Notes: a model not told the origin generated them from the sequence alone. A DNA stretch of 64,000 nt from Sphingobium estronivorans (GCF_008692605.1 NZ_LFCT01000005.1:91313-155312), one strand, 5' to 3'. Positions 1-10,013 are shown, counted from the stretch's first letter. Translations and numbers: made by a program.

Positions 1-16
1 TTGCCCGCGCCGCCAT

Positions 17-1162
17 GTGCAGAGGAACCTGGTGTCGGGCTTGGTCGTTGAAACATTTGCCGAAAATCGGGAAAATCGCTTGGTTCACACGCTGACGACC
101 GACGCGGCCCGCCGATCCGATGCGATCTCCATCGCGCGCGTCATCTGCATATTGGGCGTGGTCTATGTCCACGCCTGGACGGGCCTGAGCGGCCATGATC
201 TGGAAGGCCTGCGCGGTACGCCGCAGGACAGCCTGCGCTGGGTGCTGATGGAGATTTTCGGACGCAGCGCGGTGCCGTTGCTCGGCCTGATTTCCGGCTG
301 GCTGGTGGGAGGGTCTTCGCGCACGCAGAACTGGATGCGTCATGTCGGCCGCAAGACGCGGACCATATTGCTGCCGATGGTCCTGTGGAACGGCCTGGCG
401 ATCTTGTTCGTGTCCGGCGCGGCCTGGATAGTGGGCCTGTCCGCGCCGGTGCCGTCCTCGACCGACTGGATGTTCCAGGAACTATTCATCGTCAGCCGCA
501 ACCCCGACATCAATGTGCAGATGCCGTTCCTGCGCGACCTGTTCCTGTGCATGATCGCCGCGCCCCTGTTCGTGCGGCTGCCCGGCTGGATGCTGGGCGT
601 CATCGCGGCGATGGCGGCTTTGTGCCAGATCATGGGCTGGGGGCCGCCGGTGTTGATGCGGGCGTCGATCCTGTTCTTCTTCATCATGGGCATCATCGCC
701 CGGCGCGGGGGCTTGGCCGACCGCATGGCGGCGTTGCCCTGGACGGTCGCTGCGCCGCCCTATGCGCTGCTGATGAGCGTGCAACTCTATTTCTCGCTGC
801 ATCCGGGGAGCGTCGCGCCGGGCATCGACCTTGCCATTCTGGACATGGCGGTGCGGATCGCGGCGGCGGTCTTCTTCTGGCGTCTTTCCTGGGGCCTGGC
901 CGCCAGCGTGGCGCGAGGGATGTTGCTGCGGATCGAGCCCTTCGTCTTCTTCCTCTTCTGCTCGCACCTCATCCTGATCTGGCTGGGCGGGCCGGTGCTG
1001 GGCGCTTTGTTCGGGAAGCTCGGTTCGCCTTTCTATCCGGCCTATCTGCTGGTGCAGCCCTTGCTGGTGCTGATGGCCGTCATCCTGTTGGGGTCGCTGC
1101 TCAGCCGGGCTTCTCCGCGGCTGGCGAAGCTATTGAGCGGCGGCCGCCTCATGGCCGCCTGA
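17..1162 (+). CDS. Acyltransferase 3 family integral membrane protein
   Basis: A polytopic membrane protein of up to 381 aa with about ten hydrophobic segments. Near residues 40-53 it carries the [14 protein letters not shown] type first helix of acyltransferase-3 proteins, whose conserved His (here H52) is implicated in O-acyl transfer to sugars or glycans at the membrane. The acceptor cannot be read from the sequence. The frame opens with GTG at 17; the first about 30 residues are not membrane-like, so the real start may lie somewhat downstream. Its 3' end overlaps the convergent oxidoreductase gene by 33 bp. The family call is good; the substrate is unknown. Confidence 0.8.
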   Translation: MQRNLVSGLVVETFAENRENRLVHTLTTDAARRSDAISIARVICILGVVYVHAWTGLSGHDLEGLRGTPQDSLRWVLMEIFGRSAVPLLGLISGWLVGGSSRTQNWMRHVGRKTRTILLPMVLWNGLAILFVSGAAWIVGLSAPVPSSTDWMFQELFIVSRNPDINVQMPFLRDLFLCMIAAPLFVRLPGWMLGVIAAMAALCQIMGWGPPVLMRASILFFFIMGIIARRGGLADRMAALPWTVAAPPYALLMSVQLYFSLHPGSVAPGIDLAILDMAVRIAAAVFFWRLSWGLAASVARGMLLRIEPFVFFLFCSHLILIWLGGPVLGALFGKLGSPFYPAYLLVQPLLVLMAVILLGSLLSRASPRLAKLLSGGRLMAA

Positions 1163-2146
1163 TACCGCCTTGGCGGCGGCCATGGCGATGCTCAGGCTGC
1201 GTTTGCGCGCCTCGAAATCATGGATTTGCCCGCCCAGGATGATCTCGTCCACCCGGGTGCGGCGGATGAAGGCGGCAAGATCGCGCTCGACATCCTCCTG
1301 CGTGCCGATGGTGGAGGCGCTCAGCACATCGGCCAGCATCGCCTGTGCCTGGGGCGGCAGGCTTTCATAATAGCCGGGAACGGGCGGTTGCAGCTTGCCC
1401 GGCCGGCCGGTACGCAGGCGCACGAAGGCCTGCTGCATCGAGGTGGCGATCAGGCGCGCTTCCTCCGCCGTGTCGGCCGCGAACACGTTGAAGCCCGCCA
1501 TGACATAGGGATATTTGAGTTGCGCCGAGGGCCGGAAATCGCGGCGGTAGATCGCGATGGCCTCGTCCAGCGCACCGGGCGCGAAATGGGAGGCGAAGGC
1601 ATAGGGCAGGCCCAGCGCCGCCGCCAGTTGCGCGCCATAGAGACTGGAGCCGAGAATCCAGAGCGGTACATCCTCCCCCGCGCCGGGCGTCGCCTGAAAG
1701 CCGAGCCGCTCGTCCCCGGCGAAATAGGCCTGCAATTCCATGACGTCGCGGGGAAATTCGTCCGGCCCGCCGGCCAGCGTCCGGCGCATCGCCTGGGCGA
1801 CCCGCTGGTCCGAACCGGGCGCGCGGCCAAGGCCCAGATCGATTCGACCGGGAAACAGCGCGGCGAGCGTGCCGAACTGCTCCGCGATCAGCAGCGGCGC
1901 ATGATTGGGCAGCATGATGCCGCCAGAGCCGATGCGGATGCGGCTGGTCGCCTGGCCGATATGGGCCAGCACCACGGCGGTCGCGGCCGATGCGATGCCG
2001 GGCATGCCATGATGTTCCGCCACCCAATAACGATGGAAGCCGAGCGTTTCGGCATGGGCGGCAAAGGCGGCGGCATTGGCGAGCGCCGCCTGCACATCGC
2101 TGCCTTCGATGACGGGGACAAGGTCCAGAACGGAAAAACGGATCAT
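1130..2146 (-). CDS. LLM-class flavin-dependent oxidoreductase (luciferase-like monooxygenase)
   Basis: A 338-aa protein with the bacterial luciferase-like TIM-barrel signatures: an N-terminal F-S-V-L-D segment, V-A-E-H-H at residues 42-46, the [13 protein letters not shown] strand-turn near residue 75, and G-L-G-R-A-P-G. These are typical of single-component FMN-dependent LLM proteins of the YhbW type. Such enzymes use reduced flavin to oxidise small organic molecules, but the substrate is not predictable here. It is convergent with the acyltransferase and overlaps it by 33 bp. It starts with ATG and is full length for the family. Confidence 0.88.
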   Translation of the reverse strand: MIRFSVLDLVPVIEGSDVQAALANAAAFAAHAETLGFHRYWVAEHHGMPGIASAATAVVLAHIGQATSRIRIGSGGIMLPNHAPLLIAEQFGTLAALFPGRIDLGLGRAPGSDQRVAQAMRRTLAGGPDEFPRDVMELQAYFAGDERLGFQATPGAGEDVPLWILGSSLYGAQLAAALGLPYAFASHFAPGALDEAIAIYRRDFRPSAQLKYPYVMAGFNVFAADTAEEARLIATSMQQAFVRLRTGRPGKLQPPVPGYYESLPPQAQAMLADVLSASTIGTQEDVERDLAAFIRRTRVDEIILGGQIHDFEARKRSLSIAMAAAKAVSGGHEAAAAQ

Positions 2147-2230
2147 GGCCCGGATATGGGGCGCTGACCCGTTTTATTTCAACACGTAATTTGTAGGGTG
2201 GTTTGCGATTTGACGGGAAATCGCCCTAAA

Positions 2231-2671
2231 TCAGACTGAGCGGCCGAAACCCTGGGTGGGCGTATCGGCGCGCCGGCCGAAGCCGGAGGGCCGCCGCGCG
2301 ACCAGCGGATTGGCGTCGCGGTCCAGCAGCGCCATGGTTTCGGTGAAGCAGGGGCGCAGTGCCACCACATCCTCGATCAGTTCGTCGGGGCTTTCGCGGC
2401 TTTCGATGCAGCGGCGGGCGACCATCTCGATCTTTTCCGCCATGGCACTCAACCGATAGGCGCCGAACTGGGCCGCTTCGCCCTTCAGCGTGTGCGCAGG
2501 CGTCACCAGCGCCACGGCATTACCCGCGCGAATCGCTTCCTCTATGGCGCCGATCGCCTTGGCGCCATCTTCCCGGAAATAGCCGAGAATTCGCAGAAAG
2601 GCGCTGCCAAGCTCCGATCGCGATTTGGCAAACTCGGTCCAGTTGACCAGTTCAGCCTCTTGATATGACAC
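2231..2671 (-). CDS. Hpt (histidine phosphotransfer) domain protein
   Basis: A small soluble helical protein with an H-T-L-K-G-E-A motif at residues 60-66. This is the phospho-accepting histidine box of Hpt domains, which pass phosphoryl groups between hybrid kinases and response regulators. I chose a GTG start at 2671 because a GGGAG ribosome-binding site lies 9 nt upstream; the open frame extends to an ATG at 2704 without a clear site. The C-terminal about 25 residues are Arg/Gly rich and probably disordered. No kinase or regulator gene is adjacent, so its partners are unknown. Confidence 0.75.
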   Translation of the reverse strand: MSYQEAELVNWTEFAKSRSELGSAFLRILGYFREDGAKAIGAIEEAIRAGNAVALVTPAHTLKGEAAQFGAYRLSAMAEKIEMVARRCIESRESPDELIEDVVALRPCFTETMALLDRDANPLVARRPSGFGRRADTPTQGFGRSV

Positions 2672-2727
2672 GCTGCGCCACTCCCTGTTTTGCGGCGGCA
2701 GCATAGAAGAGGTGCGTAAACAGCAGG

Positions 2728-2955
2728 TTAAGCGGGCTTGTCCACGGGCCGGCCAAAGGCGAAGAGATGCGGTCCGCGGGTCGTGAAGGTCCAGCCCTGT
2801 TGCCGGGCGAGCGCTTCCAGTTCGCCGGGGGCGATGGGGTCATCAGCCTCTATGGTGACGGCATCCACGCCGCGCATGGCTCGGGCGGCGCGCAAGGCGG
2901 GCCAGGGGCATTTCATGCCCCTGGCGTCGACATGCACCGGATCATTTATTGGCAT
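2728..2955 (-). CDS. TusA-like sulfurtransferase
   Basis: A 75-aa protein with the C-P-W-P-A-L-R motif at residues 16-22, a version of the C-P-x-P signature of TusA/SirA sulfur carriers. Cys16 would carry a persulfide in sulfur relay, for example to tRNA thiolation or molybdenum cofactor biosynthesis. Its ATG lies inside the end of der (14-bp overlap), so it is translationally coupled to that GTPase. The family is clear; the sulfur acceptor is not. Confidence 0.82.
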   Translation of the reverse strand: MPINDPVHVDARGMKCPWPALRAARAMRGVDAVTIEADDPIAPGELEALARQQGWTFTTRGPHLFAFGRPVDKPA

Positions 2956-4309
2956 AGGGGTTTTTGGCGCTGCGCAGCGTCAGGCGCACCGGCACCGCGC
3001 CGAAGCCCAATTCCTTGCGGATACCGTTCACCAGATAGCGGCGATAGCTTTCCGGCAGTTCGTCCAGCCGCGTGCCGAACAGCACGAAGGTCGGCGGGCG
3101 GGTCTTGTTCTGGGTGATGTAGCGCAGCTTGATCCGCTTGCCGCCCGGCGCGGGGGGCGGATTGGCCTCCAGCGCACGTTCGAACCAGCGGTTGAGGATG
3201 CCGGTCGACACGCGCTGCGACCAGGCGGTGCGGGTATCGAAGGCGACGCGGATGAGGTCGTCCAGCCCCTTGCCCGTGGCGGCGGAGACGGTCATGATCG
3301 GTACGCCGCGTATCTGGGCGAGGCCGTCGGACAGCGCCTGCTTGATGCCCTGATAGAGCGCCGAGCCGTTGTCCACCGTGTCCCATTTGTTGAGCGCGAT
3401 GACGAGGGCGCGGCCCTCCTCCAACACCTTGTCGGCGATCCGCAGGTCCTGCGCTTCCAGGCCGCGGGTGGAATCGAGCAGCAGCACCACGACTTCAGCG
3501 AAATTGACCGCGTTAAGTCCGTCCGAAACCGCCAGCTTTTCCAGCTTGTCCTGCACCTTGGCGCGCTTGCGCATCCCCGCCGTGTCGATCAGCCGGACGG
3601 GGCGTTCGTCGCCGTCGGGGCTGGTCCATGTCCAGTCGACGGCGATGCTGTCGCGGGTGATGCCCGCCTCCGGCCCGGTCAGCAGGCGGTTTTCGCCCAG
3701 CAGACGGTTGATGAGGGTGGATTTGCCCGCATTGGGCCGCCCGACAATGGCGAGCTTGAGCGGTGCGGATTCGAGGTCGGCCTCATCCGGCTCGCCTTCC
3801 TCTTCCTCCTCCTCGCGGTCGATATAGGGGAGGAGCGCCTGGAAGAGATCGGCCAGACCCTGGCCATGTTCGGCGGAAAAGGGAATGGGGTCGCCCAGGC
3901 CCAGGCTGAAGGCTTCCATCACGCCATCGTCGCCGGCCTTGCCCTCTGCCTTGTTGGCCATCAGCACGACCGGGGCGTCGCCCTCGCGCAGCCAGCGGGC
4001 GATTTCCTCGTCCAGCGGGGTGATGCCGGCGCGGGCGTCCACGACGAACAGGGCGACATCGGCGTTTTCAACCGCCGCCTGCGTTTGCATGCGCATCCGG
4101 CCCGGCAGGGTCTGCGGGTCTTCATCCTCATAACCGGCGGTGTCGATGATGGTGAAGTCGACGCCGAGCAGGCTCGCCTGCCCCTCGCGCCGGTCGCGGG
4201 TGACGCCGGGCTGATCGTCGACCAGCGCCAGCTTCTTGCCGACGAGCCGGTTGAAGAGGGTGGACTTGCCGACATTGGGCCGCCCGACAATGGCAATAGT
4301 GGGCAGCAT
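2942..4309 (-). CDS. der: Ribosome-associated GTPase Der (EngA)
   Basis: A 455-aa protein with the tandem GTPase arrangement unique to Der. The first P-loop G-R-P-N-V-G-K-S-T is at residues 9-17 and the second, G-R-P-N-A-G-K-S-T, is near residue 190. Each is followed by a D-T-A-G switch, with N-K-A-E and N-K-W-D specificity loops and a C-terminal KH-like domain ending in an Arg/Lys-rich tail. Der is needed for maturation of the 50S ribosomal subunit. The acidic E/D-rich linker between the G domains is typical. It lies in a minus-strand run behind bamB and overlaps tusA-like at its 3' end. Confidence 0.97.
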   Translation of the reverse strand: MLPTIAIVGRPNVGKSTLFNRLVGKKLALVDDQPGVTRDRREGQASLLGVDFTIIDTAGYEDEDPQTLPGRMRMQTQAAVENADVALFVVDARAGITPLDEEIARWLREGDAPVVLMANKAEGKAGDDGVMEAFSLGLGDPIPFSAEHGQGLADLFQALLPYIDREEEEEEGEPDEADLESAPLKLAIVGRPNAGKSTLINRLLGENRLLTGPEAGITRDSIAVDWTWTSPDGDERPVRLIDTAGMRKRAKVQDKLEKLAVSDGLNAVNFAEVVVLLLDSTRGLEAQDLRIADKVLEEGRALVIALNKWDTVDNGSALYQGIKQALSDGLAQIRGVPIMTVSAATGKGLDDLIRVAFDTRTAWSQRVSTGILNRWFERALEANPPPAPGGKRIKLRYITQNKTRPPTFVLFGTRLDELPESYRRYLVNGIRKELGFGAVPVRLTLRSAKNPYANK

Positions 4310-4336
4310 GGGAAGCCCGTTTCCTTTAAAATATCA

Positions 4337-4402
4337 GTGCTCCTGCGTCGGCGGGAGCCCAGTCCAAGCACGGAAACTGGGCTCCCGCCAGCGCAGGAGC
4401 AC
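4337..4402. repeat. Long imperfect palindrome (REP-like) between bamB and der
   Basis: Two 27-nt arms (4337-4363 and 4376-4402) are inverted repeats that match at 25 of 27 positions around a 12-nt loop. The arm begins GTGCTCCTGCG and ends GAGCCCAGT. The length and the two-arm form resemble intergenic REP-type palindromes. It would fold into a very stable hairpin in the bamB-der transcript. No poly-T follows, so it is not a classical terminator. Confidence 0.75.
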
Positions 4403-4425
4403 ATCTGTTTACAACATTGAAGGCG

Positions 4426-5787
4426 TCAGCGAAACGCCGTCAGTTTTCCGTCATCCGCGAGGATATAGAGCGTATTGTTCGCAACCACCGGCGACAGCGA
4501 CATGGACCTGTGCATGTCCACTTCCGTCTGGACCTTGCCCGTGGTCGGATCGACATAGTTGAGGTCGCCATGGGTCGACACCAGGATCAGGCGGCCACCC
4601 GCCAGCACCGGCCCGGTCCAGCGGATTGCCTTGTCCTTCTTCTTGACCTTTTCCCAGCGGCGCAACTGGCTGATCCAGCGAATCTTGCCAGTGGCGCGGG
4701 CGACGCAGAGCAGCTTGGCGTCGCTGGTCACGGCGAACACCCATTCGCCCACGACCGACGGCGTGGAAATGCCCGCGATGTTGATTTCCCAGAGGCGCTG
4801 GCCGCTCACCAGTTCATAGCTGGCCATGCGGCCGCCCTGGCCAATGGCGAAAACCCGGCCGCGATCGATCACCGGATCGGCGTCGATGTCGGTCAGCGTC
4901 GCCACGGCGGTCGAGATGCTGGTGCGCGACAGCGCGTCGCCCCACAGAGTCCGGCCATTTTCATAGCGATAGGCGGTGAGTTCGCCCGAGCTATAGCCCG
5001 CGATCACCGTGCCCTGCGCGGCGGCGGGGGCGGCCACGCCGAAAATGCCGGTGACCTGCAGCGTGCCGCTGTCGGTCCATTGCACTTCGCCGTCGGTCTG
5101 GTTGAGGGCGAAGATCTGGTTGTCCTGCCCCATCACATAGACATGGCCGTTGGCCAGCGTCGGCGCGCCGCGCAGCGGACCGCCGGGACGCTTCTTCCAC
5201 AGGATCGCGCCGGTATTGGCATCCAGCGCGGCGACATCGCCGACGCCGGTGCTGGCATAGAGCTTGCCATCGACGAAGCTGACGCCGCCGCCGAACAAGG
5301 CGCGGCCGCTGCCTTCGGCGGGCAGGGCGGTCTGCCACAGCCGCGCGCCGCTGGTTGAATCGAAGGCGACGACGCGGGCATCGGCGTCGATCACATAGAG
5401 CTTGCCGCCCGCGACGACCGGCGCGGAGGCGAGGCGCGCCTGCGGCGTGCTGCCCGCGATGGATGCGGTCCAGGCCTGCGCGGGCGAGGCGCCGAGCGCC
5501 AGATTGCCCATGGTCTTGGCGGGGCTGCCGCCCGGCTGCGCCCATTGGTCGTTGGCATAGGGTTCGGGCAGGGTCACGGGCACGTCGGCCAGCGTCGGAT
5601 CGACCTCCACCCCCTGTTCATTGCTGAGGATCGAGGTGCGCTTGCCGACCACCGGGGTCTTGGGACCGCCCTTCTTGCCGCCGACCACGCCGCAACCTGC
5701 AAGCAGGGCGATCATCATGGCAACAGTCACGGCGCGGCTGGCGCCCGAAAATTTCGTCATGCTGTGCATTCCCATGCGCCCAATCAT
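4426..5787 (-). CDS. bamB: Outer membrane protein assembly factor BamB (PQQ-like beta-propeller lipoprotein)
   Basis: A 453-aa protein with an N-terminal signal and an L-L-A-G-C lipobox near residue 32, followed by a Gly/Lys-rich linker and repeated propeller blades with G-x-L-Y-V and D-x-x-T-G-x-x-L-W motifs. This is the architecture of BamB, the lipoprotein that helps the BAM complex insert beta-barrel proteins. The upstream TPR protein overlaps it by 4 bp (ATGA), as in the yfgM-bamB-der order of many proteobacteria. Internal Met residues at 5 and 10 are alternative starts. Confidence 0.9.
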   Translation of the reverse strand: MIGRMGMHSMTKFSGASRAVTVAMMIALLAGCGVVGGKKGGPKTPVVGKRTSILSNEQGVEVDPTLADVPVTLPEPYANDQWAQPGGSPAKTMGNLALGASPAQAWTASIAGSTPQARLASAPVVAGGKLYVIDADARVVAFDSTSGARLWQTALPAEGSGRALFGGGVSFVDGKLYASTGVGDVAALDANTGAILWKKRPGGPLRGAPTLANGHVYVMGQDNQIFALNQTDGEVQWTDSGTLQVTGIFGVAAPAAAQGTVIAGYSSGELTAYRYENGRTLWGDALSRTSISTAVATLTDIDADPVIDRGRVFAIGQGGRMASYELVSGQRLWEINIAGISTPSVVGEWVFAVTSDAKLLCVARATGKIRWISQLRRWEKVKKKDKAIRWTGPVLAGGRLILVSTHGDLNYVDPTTGKVQTEVDMHRSMSLSPVVANNTLYILADDGKLTAFR

Positions 5788-6482
5788 TCCTGTCCCGCCG
5801 CGTTCGGCGTCTCGACTGCATCCACACCCAATAAACCAGCCATCTGTCGCGCGCGTGAACGGATCGACTGAGGCACGTTCCTGTCCTTCGCCATGGCGGC
5901 GAACAGCGGCCCGGCCAAATCATTCTTGCGCATCTTCATATAGGCGATGGCGACCAGTTCCCCCGCGCTACCGAACCAGGGCGCGCCTTCGACCGCCAGG
6001 GGCTTCAGGCGATCGACCACCTGCTGCGGTTGCAGGCTCTCAAATTCCAGCGTGGTCTGGCGGATCAGCGCCAGGTCGCGATAGGGCTGGTCGAGCGAGC
6101 TGTCGCTGGCCATCGCCTTATAGGAAGCGATCGCGGCCTTGCTGTCGCCCTTGCGCGCGGCGGTGCCGGCCTTCACCAGCAGGGCCGATGCGCGGTAGCC
6201 GGGCTGGCTCGCCTGCGTCAGCGCGTCGAGTTCCTTCGCGTCAGGCGTGCCGCCGCCGACCGCCGTGGCGATCACCTGGTCCATCTTCTCCGAAACGGCC
6301 TGTGACTGGGTTTTGGTATAATGCTGCCAGTAGAGCCAGCCGCCGAACGCCACGAGGCCCAGTATCACCAGCCCCACGATCCAGCGGCCGAAGCGCTGCC
6401 AGAAGGTCAGCAACTGGTCCTGCCGAACGGCCTCATCGACCTCACGCATGAAGGCTTCGCTGTTTTGCGGCGTCAGGGCCAC
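5784..6482 (-). CDS. YfgM-like tetratricopeptide membrane protein
   Basis: A 232-aa protein with a cytoplasmic N-terminal stretch, one transmembrane helix at about residues 30-50 (W-I-V-G-L-V-I-L-G-L-V-A-F-G-G) and a periplasmic TPR-like helical domain. This matches YfgM, an ancillary subunit of the SecYEG translocon and periplasmic chaperone network. Its position directly before bamB and der, with a 4-bp overlap into bamB, supports the call. A Met at residue 1 with normal spacing is used. Confidence 0.82.
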   Translation of the reverse strand: MALTPQNSEAFMREVDEAVRQDQLLTFWQRFGRWIVGLVILGLVAFGGWLYWQHYTKTQSQAVSEKMDQVIATAVGGGTPDAKELDALTQASQPGYRASALLVKAGTAARKGDSKAAIASYKAMASDSSLDQPYRDLALIRQTTLEFESLQPQQVVDRLKPLAVEGAPWFGSAGELVAIAYMKMRKNDLAGPLFAAMAKDRNVPQSIRSRARQMAGLLGVDAVETPNAAGQE

Positions 6483-6556
6483 TTGGGTCTCCAGAAATTC
6501 GTCAGATAAGGCACGCGGAAGGCGCGATCATTAGCGGCGCTATTGCTCCGCGCAAA

Positions 6557-7429
6557 TCACTTTTTGGGGCGATAGACCTGATCTTCGGTCGGAAAGTGCC
6601 GGTTTCGGACATCGTCGGCATAGCGCGCGGCCGCTTTTTCGATCGTTTCCGCGATATTTTCATAGCGTTTCACGAAGCGGGGCACCCGTTCGAACATGCC
6701 CAGCATGTCTTCCGCCACCAGCACCTGGCCGTCGCAATGGGCGGAGGCGCCGATGCCGATCACGGGGACGTCCACGCTGTCGGTGACGGCAATGGCGATA
6801 TCTTCCATCACCCCCTCTATCACCATGGAGAAGGCCCCGGCCTGCGCCACTGCCCGGGCGTCGGAGATGATCTTGGCATGCTCCTCCTGACTCTTGCCGC
6901 GCGCGCCATAGCCACCCAGCGCGTTCACCGCCTGAGGCGTGAGGCCGATATGCGCCATCACCGGGATGCCGCGCTGGCTGAGGAAGGCAATCGTCTCCGC
7001 CATGGCGACGCCGCCCTCCAGCTTGACCCCGGCGCAGCCGGTTTCGGCCATGACCCGGCTGGCGCTGGCAAAGGCCTGTTGCGGCGAAGCTTCGTAGCTG
7101 CCGAAGGGCATGTCGACCAGCACGACGCTGTGATAGCTGCCGCGCACCACGGCGGCGCCATGGGCGATCATCATGTCGAGCGTGACGGGCAGGGTGGAGG
7201 GCAGGCCGTAGATCACCTGGCCCAGCGAATCGCCCACCAGCAGCATGTCGCAATGCGGGTCGAGCAGTTGCGCCTGCCGCGCGGTATAGGCGGTCAGCAT
7301 GACCAGCGGTTGCTGCGTCTTCCCCTCGAACTTGCGGCGCTGGATGGCGGGCACGGTCAAGCGCTTCATCGGCGCGGGGGTGGGGTTGGCGCGGCTGGTC
7401 GAGGTGTCGAGCGTGAAGGTCGTGGACAT
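6557..7429 (-). CDS. panB: 3-methyl-2-oxobutanoate hydroxymethyltransferase PanB
   Basis: A 290-aa enzyme that makes ketopantoate from 2-oxoisovalerate and methylene-tetrahydrofolate, the first committed step of pantothenate and CoA synthesis. Family motifs are present: M-L-T-A-Y-T-A near residue 43, V-G-D-S-L-G near residue 65, V-K-L-E-G-G, the G-H-I-G-L-T-P-like A-H-I-G-L-T-P-Q segment and V-I-G-I-G-A-S. The length fits the family. panC is not adjacent. About 20 extra residues precede the conserved core, so an internal start at M21 is possible. Confidence 0.96.
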   Translation of the reverse strand: MSTTFTLDTSTSRANPTPAPMKRLTVPAIQRRKFEGKTQQPLVMLTAYTARQAQLLDPHCDMLLVGDSLGQVIYGLPSTLPVTLDMMIAHGAAVVRGSYHSVVLVDMPFGSYEASPQQAFASASRVMAETGCAGVKLEGGVAMAETIAFLSQRGIPVMAHIGLTPQAVNALGGYGARGKSQEEHAKIISDARAVAQAGAFSMVIEGVMEDIAIAVTDSVDVPVIGIGASAHCDGQVLVAEDMLGMFERVPRFVKRYENIAETIEKAAARYADDVRNRHFPTEDQVYRPKK

Positions 7430-7506
7430 GGCTGCGCTCTACCCCAGCGGCGCGCCGGGCGCAAATCGTGCGAAGGGCCAGTCGGAGGCAAGCGGCATCG
7501 AAAGAA

Positions 7507-7536
7507 GCGGGAGCGGCAGGCCTGTGCCGCTCCCGC
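7507..7536 (-). terminator. Hairpin downstream of the TonB-dependent receptor gene
   Basis: A perfect 12-bp stem (GCGGGAGCGGCA pairing with TGCCGCTCCCGC) with a 6-nt loop lies 24 bp past the stop of the receptor gene. On the minus strand it is followed by CTTCTTTCG, a weak T-rich tract. It probably acts as a rho-independent terminator and separates this gene from panB. Confidence 0.6.
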
Positions 7537-7559
7537 AGGGGGTGAACATCGTCGATCGG

Positions 7560-10013
7560 TCAGAAAGAGACTTTCATCGTCCCGCCCCAGGTCCGCGGGT
7601 CGCCGGGCGTGCCGGCGATCAGGCCGGTGTTGCCGGGTGCGACCTGAAGGTTGTCGATATAGTTGACGTCGAAGGCATTGCGGACCCACCCGAAGATGTC
7701 GAAGCCTTCGCCCCGGAAGCCGGCGCGGAAGTTGGTCAGGGCATAGCCCTTCACCTCCGTATAGATGGACGGCGAGGCGTTGGAGTTCCAGTGCGACCGA
7801 TAATTGCCGTCGACGCCCAGATAGACCTGCCCCTCCTTCTCCAGCAGCGTGACCGGAACATTATATTCCGCGCCATAGGAGAAGGCCCATTTCGACACGC
7901 CGGGCAGGTTCTGGCCGGAAATGTCGCACTGGCGCGGGCTGGCGGTGTTGGGGATGCCCGCATTGGAATAGTCGGGCGTTGCGCCGGCGGGCTGGAGCGT
8001 GCCGCCCGACAGTTCGGGCGGGCAGGGCGCATTGGTGAATTTCCTGTACTGGGCGTCAGTATAGGCGCCATTGGCATAGGCGGTGAAGCGATCGCTGGCG
8101 ACGATCTTGAAATCCGCCTCTATGCCCTGCGACCGGACCTTTTCCGCATTGGCGAGGTAGCCGCGCACCGTCCCGAACTGGCCGCCATTCACCGTCGCCT
8201 GGAAATTCCTGATCTCCGTGCGGAAGGCGGTGAGGTTGAAGGTCGCCCGGCGATTCCAGAACTGGGTCTTCAGGCCGACTTCAAAATGGTTGACCGATTC
8301 CGGCTTCACCGTGCTGGCGTCGTAATTCACTGTATTGTCGGCGTTGAGCGGCAGGCCGTTCTGGTTGATGCCCAGCGTCTTGAAGCTCTTGGCATAGGTC
8401 GCATAAGCGAGGATGTCGGGCGCGATCTTGTAATTGACGTTGAAGTCGTAGGTGAAGTTCCAGGCGCTGTCGGACGGGGCGCTGACCTGCGGCTGGTAGA
8501 CGCCGCACTGCGCCGCCAGCACCGGCTGGGTGGCGGCACTGGGGGTGGGCGTGCAACTGATCGCCTGACCCTGGCCGTTGGTCACGACGCGCTGGTAGAA
8601 GCCCGATTTCTTGTCATAGTTGAGGCGCGCGCCGGGCTGGATGGTGAGGGCGCCCGTCACTTTCCAGCTGAGCTGGCCGAACAGCGCCGCGCTTTTGCTC
8701 TTGAGCCATTGCGTGTTGGTGGCGGTCAGGCCGTTGAGGACGCTCGGATCGTTCGCCAGCGCGCCGGTCAGGCTCCACTGGCTTGCGGCGCTGCCCTGCT
8801 GTTCGGTGCCCTGAGTGTCGATCCGCTGCTTGAAGCCGAACAGGCCGATCACGAAGTCGATCTTCCGGCTTTCGTAATTATAGCGAAATTCCTGGCTATA
8901 CTGGTCCTGCTGCGAGGGGTTTTGCGATTTGGAGACGATCGGCAGGCCGGTGAAGTCGCGGTCATTGGCCGGCTTCCAGTCCCAGAAGCGCCAGGCGGTG
9001 ACGGAGGTCAGGGTGCCGGGGCCGACGTTCCAGACCGCCTTGGCCGACACGCCGCCAATCTTGTTGCCGGCATTGAGTTCGCTGTCGAGATCAGTCAGCC
9101 GGTCATAGGGATTGCGGCTGGGGACGACATAATTCTGCGCGGCGGCGAGCGCATCATATTGGCGGGTGATCACGCGCTGGGTCTTGCCGACGCGAACGAA
9201 GACGGTGCCGCAGCATTCGGGGTCCTGCCGGCTATAATCGCCCGACAGGGTGAGGCTGAAATCCTCATTGGGCTTGAACAGCAACTGGCCGCGCAGGCCC
9301 AGATTGTCCTGTTCGTTGATCCAGCGGCCTGTCGTCACATTGTAGATCGTGCCCCGGCGGCTGGTCGTGGCGACCGCGATGCGGGCGGCGATGGTGTCGG
9401 ACAGCGGACCGGATATGGCGGCCTTCGCCTGCTTGTAGTTGAGATTGCCCACGGTCAGTTCGGCGCGGGCCTCATAATCGAAGGTCGGCTGGTTGGTCGT
9501 GATGTTGATCGCGCCCGCCGTGGTGTTCTTGCCATAAAGCGTGCCCTGTGGGCCGCGCAGCACTTCGACCTGCGCGACATCGAGGAAGTCGAAAGTCGCG
9601 GCGGCGACGCGGGAGTTATAGACATCGTCGACATAGATGCCGACACCCTGTTCGAACCCGTCGCTGGTCAGGCCGAACGGCACGCCCAGGCCACGGATAT
9701 TGACCGAGGTGTTGCGCGGGTTGGTGGTGTAGACCTGCAATGTCGGCGCCAGTTGCTGGAGCTTCACGACGTTGAAATTGCCCGTGGCCTCGATGCTGTC
9801 GCCCCTGACCACGGAAATTGCCAGCGGCACTTCCTGCGCGGTTTCCGCGCGGCGGCGGGCGGTGACGATGATCACATCGCCCCGAGGGCTGGCCTGTTCG
9901 GCATTGTCCGCCGCCGATTGAGGAGCGGACGGAGAGGCGTCCTGCGCCTGCGCGCTGGACATGATGATGGATGCGCCCGCCACGCCGGCGAGCAACAGGA
10001 AACGCGCAATCAT
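7560..10013 (-). CDS. TonB-dependent outer membrane receptor
   Basis: An 817-aa protein with a signal peptide ending at A-Q-A-Q, an N-terminal plug domain (V-T-A-R-R-R-A-E-T-A-Q-E-V-P-L region, and L-R-G-P-Q-G-T-L-Y-G-K-N-T-T-A-G-A-I-N motif), a long beta-barrel and a C-terminal Phe typical of outer membrane barrels. Sphingomonads encode many such receptors for energy-dependent uptake of siderophores, sugars or aromatic compounds; the ligand is not readable here. I placed the start at 10013 because GGAAGGGG lies just upstream; a longer frame reaches 10073. Its nearest neighbours on the same strand are a YezD protein and a hydrolase. Confidence 0.93.
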   Translation of the reverse strand: MIARFLLLAGVAGASIIMSSAQAQDASPSAPQSAADNAEQASPRGDVIIVTARRRAETAQEVPLAISVVRGDSIEATGNFNVVKLQQLAPTLQVYTTNPRNTSVNIRGLGVPFGLTSDGFEQGVGIYVDDVYNSRVAAATFDFLDVAQVEVLRGPQGTLYGKNTTAGAINITTNQPTFDYEARAELTVGNLNYKQAKAAISGPLSDTIAARIAVATTSRRGTIYNVTTGRWINEQDNLGLRGQLLFKPNEDFSLTLSGDYSRQDPECCGTVFVRVGKTQRVITRQYDALAAAQNYVVPSRNPYDRLTDLDSELNAGNKIGGVSAKAVWNVGPGTLTSVTAWRFWDWKPANDRDFTGLPIVSKSQNPSQQDQYSQEFRYNYESRKIDFVIGLFGFKQRIDTQGTEQQGSAASQWSLTGALANDPSVLNGLTATNTQWLKSKSAALFGQLSWKVTGALTIQPGARLNYDKKSGFYQRVVTNGQGQAISCTPTPSAATQPVLAAQCGVYQPQVSAPSDSAWNFTYDFNVNYKIAPDILAYATYAKSFKTLGINQNGLPLNADNTVNYDASTVKPESVNHFEVGLKTQFWNRRATFNLTAFRTEIRNFQATVNGGQFGTVRGYLANAEKVRSQGIEADFKIVASDRFTAYANGAYTDAQYRKFTNAPCPPELSGGTLQPAGATPDYSNAGIPNTASPRQCDISGQNLPGVSKWAFSYGAEYNVPVTLLEKEGQVYLGVDGNYRSHWNSNASPSIYTEVKGYALTNFRAGFRGEGFDIFGWVRNAFDVNYIDNLQVAPGNTGLIAGTPGDPRTWGGTMKVSF

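Noticed and set aside
7430..7559. Possible riboswitch between panB and the TonB-dependent receptor
   Set aside because: Only one hairpin is present, and it lies at the 3' end of the receptor gene, so a terminator explains it better.
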